A stretch of DNA of 45,855 nucleotides from an uncultured Methanomicrobiales archaeon (GCA_903926075.1 CAIYHQ010000130.1:1-45855), one strand, 5' to 3'; counted from the first letter of the stretch, positions 1 through 10,076 are shown. Notes: generated by a model not told the origin, from the letters alone. A program made the numbers and translations.

Positions 1-1941
1 AACGGAAAGATGATTGATGGGATCAATGCAATGCTTGACACTTTCATCGGCCCATTCAATGTCTCTGCTGAGTATATTGAACGAATCAGTGAAGGAGATG
101 TCCCACAGAAAATTACAGACACTTATAAAGGAGATTTCAATGAGATTAAAAATAATTTAAATAAACTCATTGATGTCGTGAATATGAGAAATGCGGATGT
201 TCAACTTCTTATAAGTGCAGCAACTGAAGGTAAACTTGACGTAAGAGCGGACTCCACCAAATACCACGGACTTAACGGAAAGATGATTGAAGGTATTAAT
301 GCAATGCTTGACACTTTCATCGGCCCATTCAATGTCTCTGCTGAGTATATTGAACGAATCAGTGAAGGAGATGTTCCACAAAAAATAACAGATAACTACA
401 AAGGAGATTTCAATGAGATTAAAAATAATTTAAATAAACTCATTGACGTTGTGAATATGAGAAATGGCGACATTCAACTCCTTATCAATGCAGCCACTGA
501 AGGTAAACTCGACGTAAGAGCGGACTCCACCAAATATCACGGACTTAACGGAAAGATGATTGATGGGATCAATGCAATGCTTGACGCGTTCATCGGCCCG
601 CTAAATGTTGCTGCAGAGTATGTGGACCGTATAAGCAAAGGGGATATTCCCAAACACATCACTGATAATTATAAGGGTGACTTCAATGAAATTAAAAACA
701 ACCTGAACCAGTGTATCAATGCTATAAACCTCCTTATTGAAGATACCCAGAACCTTGCCAGTGCTGCAAAGAGAGGAGACCTGGATAAGAAAGCGGATAA
801 ATCCAGGCACTTAGGTAAATTTGCAGAGATAGTTAATGGAATTAATGAAACTCTTGACTGGGTTGTCATTCCTCTTCATGAGGGGATGCGGATTTGTAAT
901 GAATATTCCCAATGTAATCTAACCTCACATTTTGATGAACATATAAAAGTGGAAGGTGAATTTAAGCGGTTCAAGGAATCGCTTGACAGAATCGGAGATG
1001 GCATTTCATCTACTATCCATAGTCTGAAACAGGAGATAATCAGCCTTGCAAAGAATGCTGACACGGCACATGTCGGAGTTTCCGATGTGAGCAGAGGGGC
1101 CCATGAAATTGCAAAGAATGCTGACGAAGTAAGCAGGAATGCCGAGAAGAGTGAAGATGGGATCAATCAGGTCCTGCGTGCAATGGCTGACCTGACAACA
1201 ACAGTCTCTGCTGTTTCGCAGAATGCCGATGCTGTGGCAAGGTTAAGTCTTGATGCAAATAATCTCGCAATGGAAGGATCTAAACATGCGGGTGATGCTG
1301 AGACTGGAATGATTAGTATTACAAAGTCTTCGCATGAAATCGAGACGATTGTTAAGGAAATCAAGAGCGAAATGGATAAAATTGGCAAAATTGTAGGCAT
1401 TATTACAGATCTTGCCAACCAGACCAACCTTCTTGCCCTTAATGCTGCTATTGAAGCTGCAAGGGCAGGTGATGCCGGCAGGGGTTTTGCAGTTGTGGCG
1501 AGTGAAGTAAAATCTCTTGCACAGGAATCCCGTGTATCTGCTGAGTCGATCTCTGATATGATAAGTGGCCTTCAAAAGAAGACAGATAGTGCTGCAAACG
1601 CAATGGAAAATGCAGGAAAAGCAGTAAATGAGGGAAATAGTGCTTTATCTGACACTTTAAAGGCGTTTACGCACCTTACACAATCTGTTGACACTATAAA
1701 TCAGAATATGGTCTCGGTTGCAAGTGCTACAGAAGAACAGGCTGCAAGTTTTGAAGAGATCACGGCAAGTGTGAACGAAATGAGTGTGCTTGTCAAGAAG
1801 ACAGCAGATGATGCCCTTCATTCTTCAGCGACAAGCGAGGAAGCTCTTGCCGTTGTGGACCAGATAATTGATATTATTAAGAAGATCAATGAAGCTGTTG
1901 ACGTAATGAACAAGGAAGTAACAAAATTCAAGTTACGTTAG
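1..1941 (+). CDS. Methyl-accepting chemotaxis protein, poly-HAMP type (5' partial)
   Basis: This is the C-terminal 646 codons of a chemoreceptor or related signal transducer; the frame is open to base 1, so the true start lies upstream. The visible part begins with three tandem 91-residue units. Each contains a '[37 protein letters not shown]' segment and reads as HAMP-like linker repeats. The third copy diverges in its second half. After a linker follows a long coiled-coil signalling domain whose conserved tip '[18 protein letters not shown]' and '[15 protein letters not shown]' are at codons encoded around 1420-1530. A Glu/Gln-rich segment '[16 protein letters not shown]' near 1725-1770 is the likely methylation-type helix. 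The protein ends without a CheR-tethering pentapeptide. No membrane segment is visible in this part. It converges with the cheB-like gene after a 27-base gap. Ligand and output are not deducible here. Confidence 0.93.
   Translation, partial: NGKMIDGINAMLDTFIGPFNVSAEYIERISEGDVPQKITDTYKGDFNEIKNNLNKLIDVVNMRNADVQLLISAATEGKLDVRADSTKYHGLNGKMIEGINAMLDTFIGPFNVSAEYIERISEGDVPQKITDNYKGDFNEIKNNLNKLIDVVNMRNGDIQLLINAATEGKLDVRADSTKYHGLNGKMIDGINAMLDAFIGPLNVAAEYVDRISKGDIPKHITDNYKGDFNEIKNNLNQCINAINLLIEDTQNLASAAKRGDLDKKADKSRHLGKFAEIVNGINETLDWVVIPLHEGMRICNEYSQCNLTSHFDEHIKVEGEFKRFKESLDRIGDGISSTIHSLKQEIISLAKNADTAHVGVSDVSRGAHEIAKNADEVSRNAEKSEDGINQVLRAMADLTTTVSAVSQNADAVARLSLDANNLAMEGSKHAGDAETGMISITKSSHEIETIVKEIKSEMDKIGKIVGIITDLANQTNLLALNAAIEAARAGDAGRGFAVVASEVKSLAQESRVSAESISDMISGLQKKTDSAANAMENAGKAVNEGNSALSDTLKAFTHLTQSVDTINQNMVSVASATEEQAASFEEITASVNEMSVLVKKTADDALHSSATSEEALAVVDQIIDIIKKINEAVDVMNKEVTKFKLR
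10..828 (+). repeat. Three tandem 273-bp (91-codon) repeats inside the chemoreceptor gene
   Basis: Copies start at 10, 283 and 556, spaced exactly 273 bases. Copies 1 and 2 share long identical stretches, for example the run from the 'gcaatgcttgacactttcat' block through the ISEGD codons. Copy 3 is similar in its first half and then diverges. The first copy begins almost at the window edge and is preceded by the repeat's last codons (N-G-K), so more copies probably lie upstream. Near identity at synonymous positions points to recent duplication or gene conversion. Confidence 0.9.
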
Positions 1942-1968
1942 TAGAATAATATTGCCTGCGGGTCCTCT

Positions 1969-2559
1969 TCAGGAACCTGCAAACTCCACCATACTTTCTT
2001 TTATCTCAGCAAAAGAGAGAATTTTATCTACATATCCACTTAAAATTGCCGATTCGGGCATGCTCCTGACAGTGGAGTATAAAGGATTCTGCACAATGGT
2101 CTGCCCTCCTATCTCCTTGATGTGACGAATCCCTTCGGTTCCATCCTTTCCCATCCCTGACAGGACAATTCCCATAATCTTCCCCTGGTATTTTTTTGAA
2201 AATGACATCATAAGGACGTCAATTGATGGACAGACATAATTTACTTTTTCTCCGCAAAAGAGCTTTATTTCCTTGTCATGAAAGACCTTCATATGTCTTC
2301 CTGAAGGTGCTATAAAAATTTTCCCTATGATGACAGGCGACCCTTCTGTCGCTACACTGACCTCCATTTTTGTCCCACACTGGATTCTTGCTGCCAAACG
2401 ATTATTCATCTGCTGAGGCATATGCTGGACTATAAGGATAGCAGCATTAATTCTTGGAAAGTCTGTAAACAGGTTGAAGAGAACGTGTGTCCCTCCGGTA
2501 GAAGATCCTATTACTATTATTTTATCCGGTCCTTTCATTATTTGTTCCATATTGGTCAT
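1969..2559 (-). CDS. cheB: CheB-type protein-glutamate methylesterase, catalytic domain only
   Basis: This is a 196-residue stand-alone CheB catalytic domain, predicted to remove methyl groups from, or deamidate, glutamyl residues of chemoreceptors in the cytoplasm. The catalytic triad is visible: Ser20 in 'GSSTGG', His46 in 'VQHMP' and Asp139 in 'SGMGKDG'. The usual N-terminal receiver domain is absent. A separate receiver gene sits immediately upstream with an ATGA overlap (2556-2559), so the two halves of a classical CheB may be encoded as split, coupled genes; that is inference. It is convergent with the receptor gene to its left, its natural substrate class. Met1 and Met4 are both possible starts; Met1 gives the overlap. 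The family call is certain; its partner receptor is not. Confidence 0.9.
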   Translation of the reverse strand: MTNMEQIMKGPDKIIVIGSSTGGTHVLFNLFTDFPRINAAILIVQHMPQQMNNRLAARIQCGTKMEVSVATEGSPVIIGKIFIAPSGRHMKVFHDKEIKLFCGEKVNYVCPSIDVLMMSFSKKYQGKIMGIVLSGMGKDGTEGIRHIKEIGGQTIVQNPLYSTVRSMPESAILSGYVDKILSFAEIKESMVEFAGS

Positions 2560-2939
2560 AAAAGACTAAGGTAATCATCAACCAGAGCAACAAGCTCCTG
2601 AGGTTCAAATGGCTTTGTAATATAATCAATTACGTATTCCTTAAGATAATCAAGGTCAGGGTCGGGGGCATCTTTTGCTGTAAGCATTGATATTATGACT
2701 TTATCCGAATAGCCTCTTTCGACTATCTGTTTTATTGCCTCCCACCCGTTCATCCTGGGCATCATCACATCCATAAGAATGATTCCCAAAAAGCCATTTT
2801 CAAGGTGCTCCAGGCATTCATCTCCACTTTGAGCTTTAAAAACTTCAAAACCCCTTCTCTGGAAGATAGACTCAATAGTAAATAAAATATCAGTATCATC
2901 ATCTACTATCATCAGACTTTTCTTTTTATTATCTGCCAT
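2556..2939 (-). CDS. Single-domain response regulator (receiver)
   Basis: This is a 127-residue CheY-like receiver. The acidic pocket is at residues 13-15 (VDDD), the phospho-acceptor is Asp57 in 'LMDVMMP', Thr87 is in 'MLTAKD', and Lys109 is in 'ITKPF', so all phosphorylation residues are intact. There is no output domain. Its stop overlaps the start of the cheB-like gene by four bases (ATGA), and 64 bases separate it from the PAS kinase gene upstream on the same strand, so the three probably form one leftward unit. Likely roles are phosphorelay between the kinase and CheB, or control of CheB in trans. It could equally be an independent CheY-type output protein. Confidence 0.9.
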   Translation of the reverse strand: MADNKKKSLMIVDDDTDILFTIESIFQRRGFEVFKAQSGDECLEHLENGFLGIILMDVMMPRMNGWEAIKQIVERGYSDKVIISMLTAKDAPDPDLDYLKEYVIDYITKPFEPQELVALVDDYLSLL

Positions 2940-3003
2940 TTTTCTTCAAGTCCCTTAAATTGTAATTTTAATTGAGTTCTACTGGAGTCATGCAAATTTA
3001 ACT

Positions 3004-6000
3004 CTACTCTCTGATTGGAAATTCTACTATAAATGTAGATCCCTTTCCTCTTCCATCTGATCTAACTGTTATAATCCCATGATGACTCTCTGCGATTCTT
3101 TGAGATATAGTAAGTCCGAGACCTATAGAATTTTTATCATGACGGGAAAAATCTGCTTTATAAAATTCATCAAAAACCTTCAGGCATTCACCTTTTGCTA
3201 GTCCAATACCGGTATCAATGACTGAAATACGAAGATAATCATCCATTCTTTCACCACGAACTATAATTGAACCTCCATTTTGTCCCATATAATGAATAGA
3301 GTTAGAGATAAGATTTTCAAATAGTTCGCGAATAAGGATCCTGTCTCCTTTAATAAACAAAGTCTCTTCAAATTCCATTTTTGCTGTTATCCCAAGTCTT
3401 CGGAATTCATGATGATGGTATTCAAGAACCGAAAGGATCTCATTTCCAAGGTCAAACTCCTCTATCTCCAGTTGAAACCCAAGGGTATTCAGTTTAGCAA
3501 GCTTCAAAGTTTTATCGACTATTGTGCGGATATAACTGATGTTATTAGAGATTACGTCAAGAAGTTTTACAGAGTATTCGCCATGCTCTTCATTTCTAAG
3601 TTCAGAAATGAGGGCAACAACGGGAGTTAGAGGAGTTTTCAGGTCGTGACCCAGCTGGTTTATAAATTCATCTTTCTGTTTGAGAAGCTCTTCCACCTGA
3701 GCCGTTCTCTCTATCACCATCTGATCAAGATTTCTGTTCATTTTAGAGAGATTGTTCTGTAATTCCTCCAGTGCACGATTTTTACTTTCTAAATCCCTGG
3801 TATACTGCTCAATAACTTCCTGGGTCATTTTACGTTCAGTTATATCTACGACCACTGCAAATGATCCTGCATATTCCCCCTTGTTATCAAAAAGTGGAGA
3901 TGCAGAAAGTTCTGCAGATATAAGGTCCCCGTTTTTTTTCAGAAGGAAGATCTCATACCTTTCTTTAATGCCGGCTCTCCGCCTTTCAAGCGATTCATGG
4001 ACATCTTCGTGGAGAGATTGAGGGACAAACGAGTAATAGGAAATTCCTATCATTTCACGAGAATTGTATCCAAGCATTTCTGACATTCGTGAGTTTACAA
4101 AGTTTGTAATCCCTTCAGTATCTAAAGCCCAGATTCCTTCGTTCAGGCTCTCAACAAGATTTCTATATTTAATTTCGCTTTCCCGGAGAGCAATTTCAGC
4201 AAGTTTTAGTTTGGTAATATCCCTTCCTGTCGCCTGAATCTCAAAAAATTTTCCGTTAGAATCAAAAATCCCATGAAATATCCATTGGTGCCAGCGGAGA
4301 GTATCAATATCTTTGGAAAATGGATATTCAATAATACGTATATCTTCCGGGTTAGTAAGTGCTGAAAGATTATCCTTTATTTTTTTAACCATATCAGATG
4401 GGACTAATAAAAAGAAATTAGATCTTATAAGATCTTCCGAAATCAGATTAAAGTATTTACTGACAGCATGGTTGATAAATGAGATCTCACCGCCCGGATA
4501 GAACCTTATTAAAAATTCAGTTTGATCTTCAATAACATGCCTGTAACGCTCCTCACTCTGTCGCAACTCGTTTTCTATATTGATTCTATCAGTTATATCA
4601 AAACCAGACCCAATTATCACCTGAATCTTATCTCGTATTGCAAGTGCCGGGGAGACATGAAACCAGCGTTCTTCCCCACTTTTGGTAATTATCTTTACGT
4701 CGTAAGAAGAAGGTACTTTATCACCTTTATAACGTCTATTTGCGAGATTTCTAACAAAATTCTGATAGTCAGGATGAAAAAATTCCCAGAATGGTTTATC
4801 TAGTAATTCTTCGTACGAATAACCGGTTGCACGAATTGTAGCCGGGTTGCAATAAACAAAGTTATCTCCCCTCACTTCAAATATAAAATTGTCTGTTTTA
4901 TATGCAAGAGCAAAAAAACGCTCTTCGCTCTCATAAAGCTGTGCGGTCCTTTCACGGACCCGGTCTTCAAGTTCGTCATGTGCTTTTTTTAATTCAATTG
5001 TTACTGTCTTTCTGTCTGTTACGTCACGGATACTCTCGATTATTGCAGTAATCTCACCGTCCTCATCATAGAGAGGACTTGCAATTCCCCATAGATAGAC
5101 CGTAGAGCCCTGAAAATCTGGGATGCAGGTTTCTGCAACTATAGAATTTTTTAAAAATTTTAATTCCGTATATTTTTTCTGCACTTCTGATTTAGGTTCA
5201 AGAATCAGATCAATGAGAATCGGCCTACGTTCATTATAAAATGGGAGTGAATATTCATAATTCCCTTTTCCAAGAATATCCTCAGATTTTACACCTGTCA
5301 GGTGTTCCATTGCTTTATTCCAGAATATTACTTTCTGTTCCTTGTCAATTATGAATGTGGCATCCGGAAAAAAGTTTATTATATCTTTAAGTCGTTTTTC
5401 GGATTCCTTTAAAATTTTCTGTTCTCTCTGCAATTTTTCAGCTTCTTTCTGGGCAGTAATATCCTGGACGAGAACAATAGCAGAAAAATTTTTATCTGAC
5501 AATCCATAAAATACGGTCACATCGTTTAATGCAAAGAATGTAGACCCATCTTTTCTTATATGTTCTGCTTCAAATACGTGATGTCCTGTCTCTTCTGCTG
5601 CTTTTATTTGTTTCTCCGAATATTCTTTGACGCAAGGACTGATAAGATCCAAAAATGGAACGTTTTCAATTTCGGGGACTGTGTATCCATGAAGGCTTGC
5701 ATATGCTTCATTTATCAGGACAGGACGGTTAAACCCACCCTGCATTGTAATGATACCAATTTGGGCGTACTGAAAGACTTCCGCCATCTCACGTAAAGAT
5801 TCTTCCAGTAACATCTGCGCCGAGATATCAAGAGCGGAGCCTATAATTGAGACGTCCTGGTTTCGAATAATTAATGAATGAGAAGCTTTTAACCATTTTT
5901 CTTCACCTCCTTTTGTCAGGACTTTTAACTCAACAGTATTGAACGGCACTTTCTCCTCTAACTGGCGATTAATCAATCCTGATATACTTTTCCTGAAATC

Positions 6001-6579
6001 AGGATGAACAATATCAAGAAAAGAGTACTCTGATAGTTCAACGCTGTCATAACCTAAAAGGCTTAAACATGCCGGATTACTATAAACAAAGCAGTTATTT
6101 TTAATTTCATAAATGATTGTTTCAGAATTGTTTGCAATTGTGCTGAACCGTTCCTCGCTTGCTTTAAGTGCTGCTTCAGCATTCTGTTTCTCTTCCCTGA
6201 CCGCTAATTCAGATAGTTCACGCTCTATTACCGGGATAAGCCTTTCAAGTTTATCCTTTGAGACAAAGTCTTTTGCTCCTGCTTTCATGAGGTCGACAAC
6301 TATCTCTTCCCCGACTTTTCCGGATACTATTATCACTGACAGGTCAGGAGCCAATTCCTTGAGGAGTTTTAGTGAATCAAATGCTGTAAACCCAGGAAGC
6401 TTAAAATCACAAAGGACTATCTCCCAGGAAAGGTCAGAAATAATAAGATCACGTAGGCCGTCAAGGGTATAGACACGGGTGTATATAGGAAGATATCCTC
6501 CTTTCTTTAACCATCTAAGCAGAAGTTCCTCATCATATGGGGAGTCTTCAACAAGGATAAACCGGATCTGATTTGGCAT
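3004..6579 (-). CDS. Hybrid sensor histidine kinase: REC, six PAS, HisKA, HATPase
   Basis: This is a 1191-residue soluble sensor kinase. An N-terminal receiver occupies about residues 5-120, with Asp58 in 'VLCDFKLPG'. Then come about six PAS domains, at roughly 140-260, 262-380, 390-520, 548-665, 670-785 and 790-910. Their PAS and PAC cores are recognisable from repeated 'SEERF', 'GYS.EEL', 'DITDR/DITERK' segments. A coiled coil near 910-955 leads into the dimerisation domain with His978 in 'GHDLKTPL'. The C-terminal ATPase shows the N box 'ENLISNS', the G1 motif 'DTGIGL' and the G2-like 'SIGLGLTI'. No transmembrane segment is seen, so signals are probably cytosolic (redox, gas or small ligand). 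The receiver-first order is common in methanogen kinases. It lies upstream of the receiver and cheB-like genes on the same strand. Confidence 0.93.
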   Translation of the reverse strand: MPNQIRFILVEDSPYDEELLLRWLKKGGYLPIYTRVYTLDGLRDLIISDLSWEIVLCDFKLPGFTAFDSLKLLKELAPDLSVIIVSGKVGEEIVVDLMKAGAKDFVSKDKLERLIPVIERELSELAVREEKQNAEAALKASEERFSTIANNSETIIYEIKNNCFVYSNPACLSLLGYDSVELSEYSFLDIVHPDFRKSISGLINRQLEEKVPFNTVELKVLTKGGEEKWLKASHSLIIRNQDVSIIGSALDISAQMLLEESLREMAEVFQYAQIGIITMQGGFNRPVLINEAYASLHGYTVPEIENVPFLDLISPCVKEYSEKQIKAAEETGHHVFEAEHIRKDGSTFFALNDVTVFYGLSDKNFSAIVLVQDITAQKEAEKLQREQKILKESEKRLKDIINFFPDATFIIDKEQKVIFWNKAMEHLTGVKSEDILGKGNYEYSLPFYNERRPILIDLILEPKSEVQKKYTELKFLKNSIVAETCIPDFQGSTVYLWGIASPLYDEDGEITAIIESIRDVTDRKTVTIELKKAHDELEDRVRERTAQLYESEERFFALAYKTDNFIFEVRGDNFVYCNPATIRATGYSYEELLDKPFWEFFHPDYQNFVRNLANRRYKGDKVPSSYDVKIITKSGEERWFHVSPALAIRDKIQVIIGSGFDITDRINIENELRQSEERYRHVIEDQTEFLIRFYPGGEISFINHAVSKYFNLISEDLIRSNFFLLVPSDMVKKIKDNLSALTNPEDIRIIEYPFSKDIDTLRWHQWIFHGIFDSNGKFFEIQATGRDITKLKLAEIALRESEIKYRNLVESLNEGIWALDTEGITNFVNSRMSEMLGYNSREMIGISYYSFVPQSLHEDVHESLERRRAGIKERYEIFLLKKNGDLISAELSASPLFDNKGEYAGSFAVVVDITERKMTQEVIEQYTRDLESKNRALEELQNNLSKMNRNLDQMVIERTAQVEELLKQKDEFINQLGHDLKTPLTPVVALISELRNEEHGEYSVKLLDVISNNISYIRTIVDKTLKLAKLNTLGFQLEIEEFDLGNEILSVLEYHHHEFRRLGITAKMEFEETLFIKGDRILIRELFENLISNSIHYMGQNGGSIIVRGERMDDYLRISVIDTGIGLAKGECLKVFDEFYKADFSRHDKNSIGLGLTISQRIAESHHGIITVRSDGRGKGSTFIVEFPIRE

Positions 6580-6780
6580 GTATCATCATTGAACAATTGA
6601 GATAGTCAGGAACATGTCTGTTTACTACCCCTCAAAGTCTTTATCAAACTATGTCCTTCTACTAAAAAATCCTGCCCTTCGATGATTGACTGTATATCTA
6701 TACTGTCTATTCCGAAAAGGACAATAAAACGGTAAAATTTACGCGGGAAATAAAGGGAGATAACGCGGACGCGGTGCATA

Positions 6781-6792
6781 TTTAAATATTTA
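6781..6792 (+). promoter_or_regulatory. Likely TATA box of the PRC-barrel gene
   Basis: The AT run 'tttaaatatttaaa' ends about 20-25 bases before the ATG at 6812. That places the expected archaeal transcription start at or just before the start codon, so the mRNA would be nearly leaderless. The rest of the 232-base gap from 6580 is AT-rich and shows no gene I can support; it also contains the kinase gene's promoter on the other strand. Confidence 0.45.
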
Positions 6793-6811
6793 AAAAATAG
6801 ATCTCTATTAT

Positions 6812-7063
6812 ATGACACGGATTCTCGCCCGGAGCCTCTCAAAAAAGAAGATAATGACAACTGACGGGAAGATGATCGGGACTCTCAAGAATATCATTGT
6901 TGACTTTGATACTGGAATGCTTGTTGATTTGATTATATATCCTGACCCCTCCTTTGATACTGCAGGATACCGGGTGGATGGAGACAGACTTACAATAACT
7001 TTTGACTCCGTAAAAGATATAAAAGACTATATCGTGGTTGATCGGTCATTAGCCAGGAGATGA
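6812..7063 (+). CDS. PRC-barrel domain protein
   Basis: This is an 83-residue protein that is essentially a single PRC-barrel. It starts 'MTRILARSLSKKKIMTTDGK', followed by the typical 'IGTLKNIIVDFDTGMLVDLI' strand pair and a C-terminal '[12 protein letters not shown]'. Small archaeal PRC-barrel proteins of this size are common and are linked to RNA metabolism or membrane-associated assembly; the exact role is unknown. There is no signal peptide and no cysteine. The 3' end overlaps the convergent phosphatase gene by 37 bases (7027-7063). The start is supported by the nearby TATA box and the family-typical N-terminus. Confidence 0.88.
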   Translation: MTRILARSLSKKKIMTTDGKMIGTLKNIIVDFDTGMLVDLIIYPDPSFDTAGYRVDGDRLTITFDSVKDIKDYIVVDRSLARR

Positions 7064-7743
7064 GGTAAAAATAAACGGACACATTCTATAAAACCTTCTC
7101 CGTACATATTTTGTGAAACGTAATCAGATACTTTTTTCAGTTCTTTATGCGCATTTTTCAATGCTGCACCCTTTCCTGCAACCCGGAACATTTCAATATC
7201 ATTAATGCCGTCACCTATTGCAAGAAAATCAGAAGCAGCAAGGCCGGTTATCTTTGCAATTTCAACCATGGCTGCACCCTTTGAAACTCCCTTACTATGA
7301 ATATGGATTGCATACCCGGTGTCAACAACTGCAACAGAATCATCCGATATGAGTCTCTTTATATGTTCTATTGGGACTGTGCGTGCAAATGCAATATCAG
7401 AAAAACGATAATTGTGACTGAAGAGCTCAAGATCAAGCCCTTCTTTTTTCAATACATTGGTGATAACGGAAAGACATCGTTTCGTCGCACTCCTGTCCCC
7501 TCGAATGAATATCTCGCCCTTATAGCCAATGCGAAAAATACCTCCGTTCTCGCCGATAAAAGTTCCCTCTGAACCTATCATCTTACAGAGTGCGTCCATA
7601 AAGCAGGCTGTGTTACCACTCGCAAGAATAACCGGAACACCTGAAAGTACAAGAGAGCGGATCACCTGAACTGCTTCAAGACATAGTTCGCGATCGGGAC
7701 CACTAATGGTCCCGTCAACATCAGTAATAAGAGCTTTTAACAC
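7027..7743 (-). CDS. pgp: Phosphoglycolate phosphatase, archaeal HAD type
   Basis: This is a 238-residue HAD superfamily (IIB, Cof-like) phosphatase. The nucleophile motif 'DVDGT' gives Asp8 and Asp10. Motif II is 'LASGNT', and the C-terminal metal motif is '[10 protein letters not shown]'. In archaea this length and pattern match phosphoglycolate phosphatase, which hydrolyses 2-phosphoglycolate to glycolate; a sugar-phosphatase activity is the alternative. The start is GTG at 7743 and overlaps the end of radA by seven bases, so it is the promoter-distal gene of the RPA/radA block. The 3' end overlaps the PRC-barrel gene on the other strand. Confidence 0.87.
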   Translation of the reverse strand: MLKALITDVDGTISGPDRELCLEAVQVIRSLVLSGVPVILASGNTACFMDALCKMIGSEGTFIGENGGIFRIGYKGEIFIRGDRSATKRCLSVITNVLKKEGLDLELFSHNYRFSDIAFARTVPIEHIKRLISDDSVAVVDTGYAIHIHSKGVSKGAAMVEIAKITGLAASDFLAIGDGINDIEMFRVAGKGAALKNAHKELKKVSDYVSQNMYGEGFIECVRLFLPHLLANDRSTTI

Positions 7744-8711
7744 GACTTAATTCCAGCCTCTTCAACAATGAATGTTGCTTCACCTTCCGGGAGATTCGGA
7801 CTGTCCACAAGGCGTGCTATTCTTTTACCGCCTTTACTCTTCCTGAGATAGACCCGGAATGTCGCTGAATGTCCCACAATATTGCCCCCAATAGGTTTTG
7901 TAGGGTCCCCAAAGAACACGGCCGGGTTTGACATGACCTGATTTGTAACAAGTGCAACGGCATTATGCTCATCGACAAGTTTAAAGAGTTCATGCATATG
8001 GCGGTTCAATTTCTGCTGGCGTGCCGCAAGTGTCCCTCTTCCCGCGTATTCGGCCCTGAAATGACCGGTAAGCGAATCGATGATAAAGAGACGGACAGGA
8101 TAGTCTCCCCCTTTTAATTCATTTGCAAGTTCATGTGCACTTTCAACGAGCAGCATCTGGTGGTCAGATGTATGAGCTCGTGCAACGTGGATCCTTGGGA
8201 GGACATCATCCAGATCAAGCTTTGCGACTTCAAGTCCGTTTACCATCTGCTCTATACGCTCAGGCCTGAATGTGTTTTCGGTATCAAGGTAGATGATACT
8301 GCCGTGCAGCCCTCCGTCATCTTCATCAAGCTGGGCATTCACTGCCAGCTGATGGACTATCTGACTTTTTCCTGACCCGAATTCACCATACAGTTCAGTA
8401 ATTGCCTGTGTTTCAAGACCCCCTCCAAGAAGTTCATCAAGGTCAGGGACAAGGGTTTTAAGTTTCTTTACTCCTTTTCTCTGCTCAAAAACGTCCTGTC
8501 CGGTTTTAAAGCCCCCAATATTGGCAAGTTCCCTTGCTGCCTTGATCATCTTTTTTGCAGTCGCTTCTGCAATTTCTGCGGTCTCAGATAGTTCAAGAGG
8601 TGACGCAGTTGCTATACTCTCAACAGATACAAATCCTGCTTCACGTAATTTCTCTGCTGTTGTGGGTCCTACACCCGGGATGTCTTCCAGTTCAAGTGAT
8701 CCTGTTGCCAT
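7737..8711 (-). CDS. radA: DNA repair and recombination protein RadA
   Basis: This is the archaeal RecA/Rad51 strand-exchange ATPase, 324 residues, the usual length. An N-terminal helix-hairpin-helix domain covers about residues 5-65 ('[16 protein letters not shown]'), followed by the polymerisation linker. The ATPase core has Walker A 'GEFGSGKSQ' at 109-117 and Walker B 'LFIID' at 208-212. The L1/L2 DNA-binding region includes '[13 protein letters not shown]', 'VTNQVM' and '[12 protein letters not shown]'. No intein is present. It is 30 bases downstream of the RPA-like gene, which encodes the single-strand DNA-binding partner of RadA filaments, and overlaps pgp by seven bases. Confidence 0.98.
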   Translation of the reverse strand: MATGSLELEDIPGVGPTTAEKLREAGFVSVESIATASPLELSETAEIAEATAKKMIKAARELANIGGFKTGQDVFEQRKGVKKLKTLVPDLDELLGGGLETQAITELYGEFGSGKSQIVHQLAVNAQLDEDDGGLHGSIIYLDTENTFRPERIEQMVNGLEVAKLDLDDVLPRIHVARAHTSDHQMLLVESAHELANELKGGDYPVRLFIIDSLTGHFRAEYAGRGTLAARQQKLNRHMHELFKLVDEHNAVALVTNQVMSNPAVFFGDPTKPIGGNIVGHSATFRVYLRKSKGGKRIARLVDSPNLPEGEATFIVEEAGIKSC

Positions 8712-8741
8712 ACAACTTCACATAATACCATTTTAGAGAAT

Positions 8742-10076
8742 TCATATTACCTCTTCGCTCTGCGGAGTGTGAAAGTGAACTTCTTTTCCATTTGCTTTCT
8801 CAAGATATTCTTTAAATGACTGAACCTGTTTGAATATTTCGTCCAATGTAAAATTTGTGGGTGCAATTTTCAGGATATTGAGGTTGTTGCCTGACAAAAA
8901 ACCACTTACTGTGACTTCAGAACCATGAGGCTCATTTGTATTTGTAAGATACCGGACTCGTCCATCATCAAAGAATGTGCCTTCCGGTGTCTCAATAATT
9001 GTGCCTTCGCCTTCAAAATGGACTTGAGGCATTCTTTCAGGATCAATAAATGACGAAATTCCGGCTGAAAGGTATGGCTTGCCGTCTCTTCCTGCCTTAA
9101 CTGTCATATGATACATCGTCACTGTGTCACCAGTGGACAGAGGTTCGGAAGCATGTTCACCCCACAAATCAAATTTCACCATTTCACTTTCATTCACTAA
9201 TACACCCTCACGAACACGGGAAGGAGAACCATCCCTAAGTGTGAGAAAACGAATCCTTGAAAGTGAATGAATTATACCTTTTACTGAATATTTTTCTCTG
9301 ACAACAAGGGATTTTAGAGGAGTTAATGGAACTTCAACAGAAGTGTCAAGTGGTGCAACGCCACTATCTTCAGAGAAGGAGTATTCCCTGCCCTGCCCCC
9401 TATCCTGCAACCTGACATTCGAGAACCGGACAGTCATTCCTGCTTCCATCTCCTCTATTTGTGAAGGGTTCCATACTGCAAGTCTTGCTGTCCCTTCAAC
9501 TGAACCAACGAGCAGGTTTTGCATTTCCGCTATAGTTCCATCCCGTTTCGTATAAGTCCGGACCGGAGATATAGAAATGATGACTACATCAAGGTCAGTA
9601 ACCTCGTCTTCAATTTTACCTGCGCCGATTTCACAGTTTATATCAAAATCGACTTTGCGTAGGGCGAGTGCAATGATTTCATACCGGTTCTTTGGACTGT
9701 GACGCCCAATCACCTCTAAAACTTCACCGATTGCAACCTCATTTACAAGCATTGCTTTTTCGTCCCAGAGGACAATCCGGACATCCCCGGTCTCGTCCCG
9801 GAGGGTAATTTTTGAAACACACCCCTTTTCATCGTCTTCCCGGTCAAAGATCCTGGGCTCTCCAGTTTCAACAATTTTCCCATAAAATGAGAAAAGACTC
9901 GAACGCGCACGAAGGCCTGAAATTTTAATGTGTTCTCTCCCGCAGTCTGTTACTACTAGCAGAGATGCGGTAGTCTCATCAATTAGACCCGCACAGCTCT
10001 CCATTTTCTGTTCAGTCCTCCTTTCAAACTCCTCCCTTGTCATTAGATCATCAACAAGGGAATAATGAAAATTCAT
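8742..10076 (-). CDS. RPA-like single-stranded DNA-binding protein with OB folds
   Basis: This is a 444-residue protein with three OB-fold segments of the archaeal replication factor A type, at roughly 62-142, 164-245 and 265-350. OB folds 1 and 2 show the strand pattern 'ITLRDETGDVRIVLWDE' and 'GSVEGTARLAVWNP'. No zinc-finger cysteine cluster is evident, unlike RPA41-type proteins. It is predicted to coat single-stranded DNA in replication and repair. The ATG overlaps the lysA stop as TGATG (10074-10078), and radA follows 30 bases downstream. The short N-terminal region before OB1 looks helical. It could also be described as an OB-fold nucleic-acid-binding protein of unknown specificity. Confidence 0.9.
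   Translation of the reverse strand: MNFHYSLVDDLMTREEFERRTEQKMESCAGLIDETTASLLVVTDCGREHIKISGLRARSSLFSFYGKIVETGEPRIFDREDDEKGCVSKITLRDETGDVRIVLWDEKAMLVNEVAIGEVLEVIGRHSPKNRYEIIALALRKVDFDINCEIGAGKIEDEVTDLDVVIISISPVRTYTKRDGTIAEMQNLLVGSVEGTARLAVWNPSQIEEMEAGMTVRFSNVRLQDRGQGREYSFSEDSGVAPLDTSVEVPLTPLKSLVVREKYSVKGIIHSLSRIRFLTLRDGSPSRVREGVLVNESEMVKFDLWGEHASEPLSTGDTVTMYHMTVKAGRDGKPYLSAGISSFIDPERMPQVHFEGEGTIIETPEGTFFDDGRVRYLTNTNEPHGSEVTVSGFLSGNNLNILKIAPTNFTLDEIFKQVQSFKEYLEKANGKEVHFHTPQSEEVI

Noticed and set aside
10-828. CRISPR or other non-coding repeat array
   Set aside because: The 273-base units are in frame and encode HAMP-like protein repeats.
1942-1990. Imperfect hairpin between the receptor and cheB genes as a terminator
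   Set aside because: The stem needs a bulge, overlaps the cheB 3' end and is not followed by a T-run.
6606-6860. 84-codon minus-strand frame upstream of the PRC-barrel gene
   Set aside because: It overlaps the PRC-barrel start and its TATA box and has no recognisable domain.
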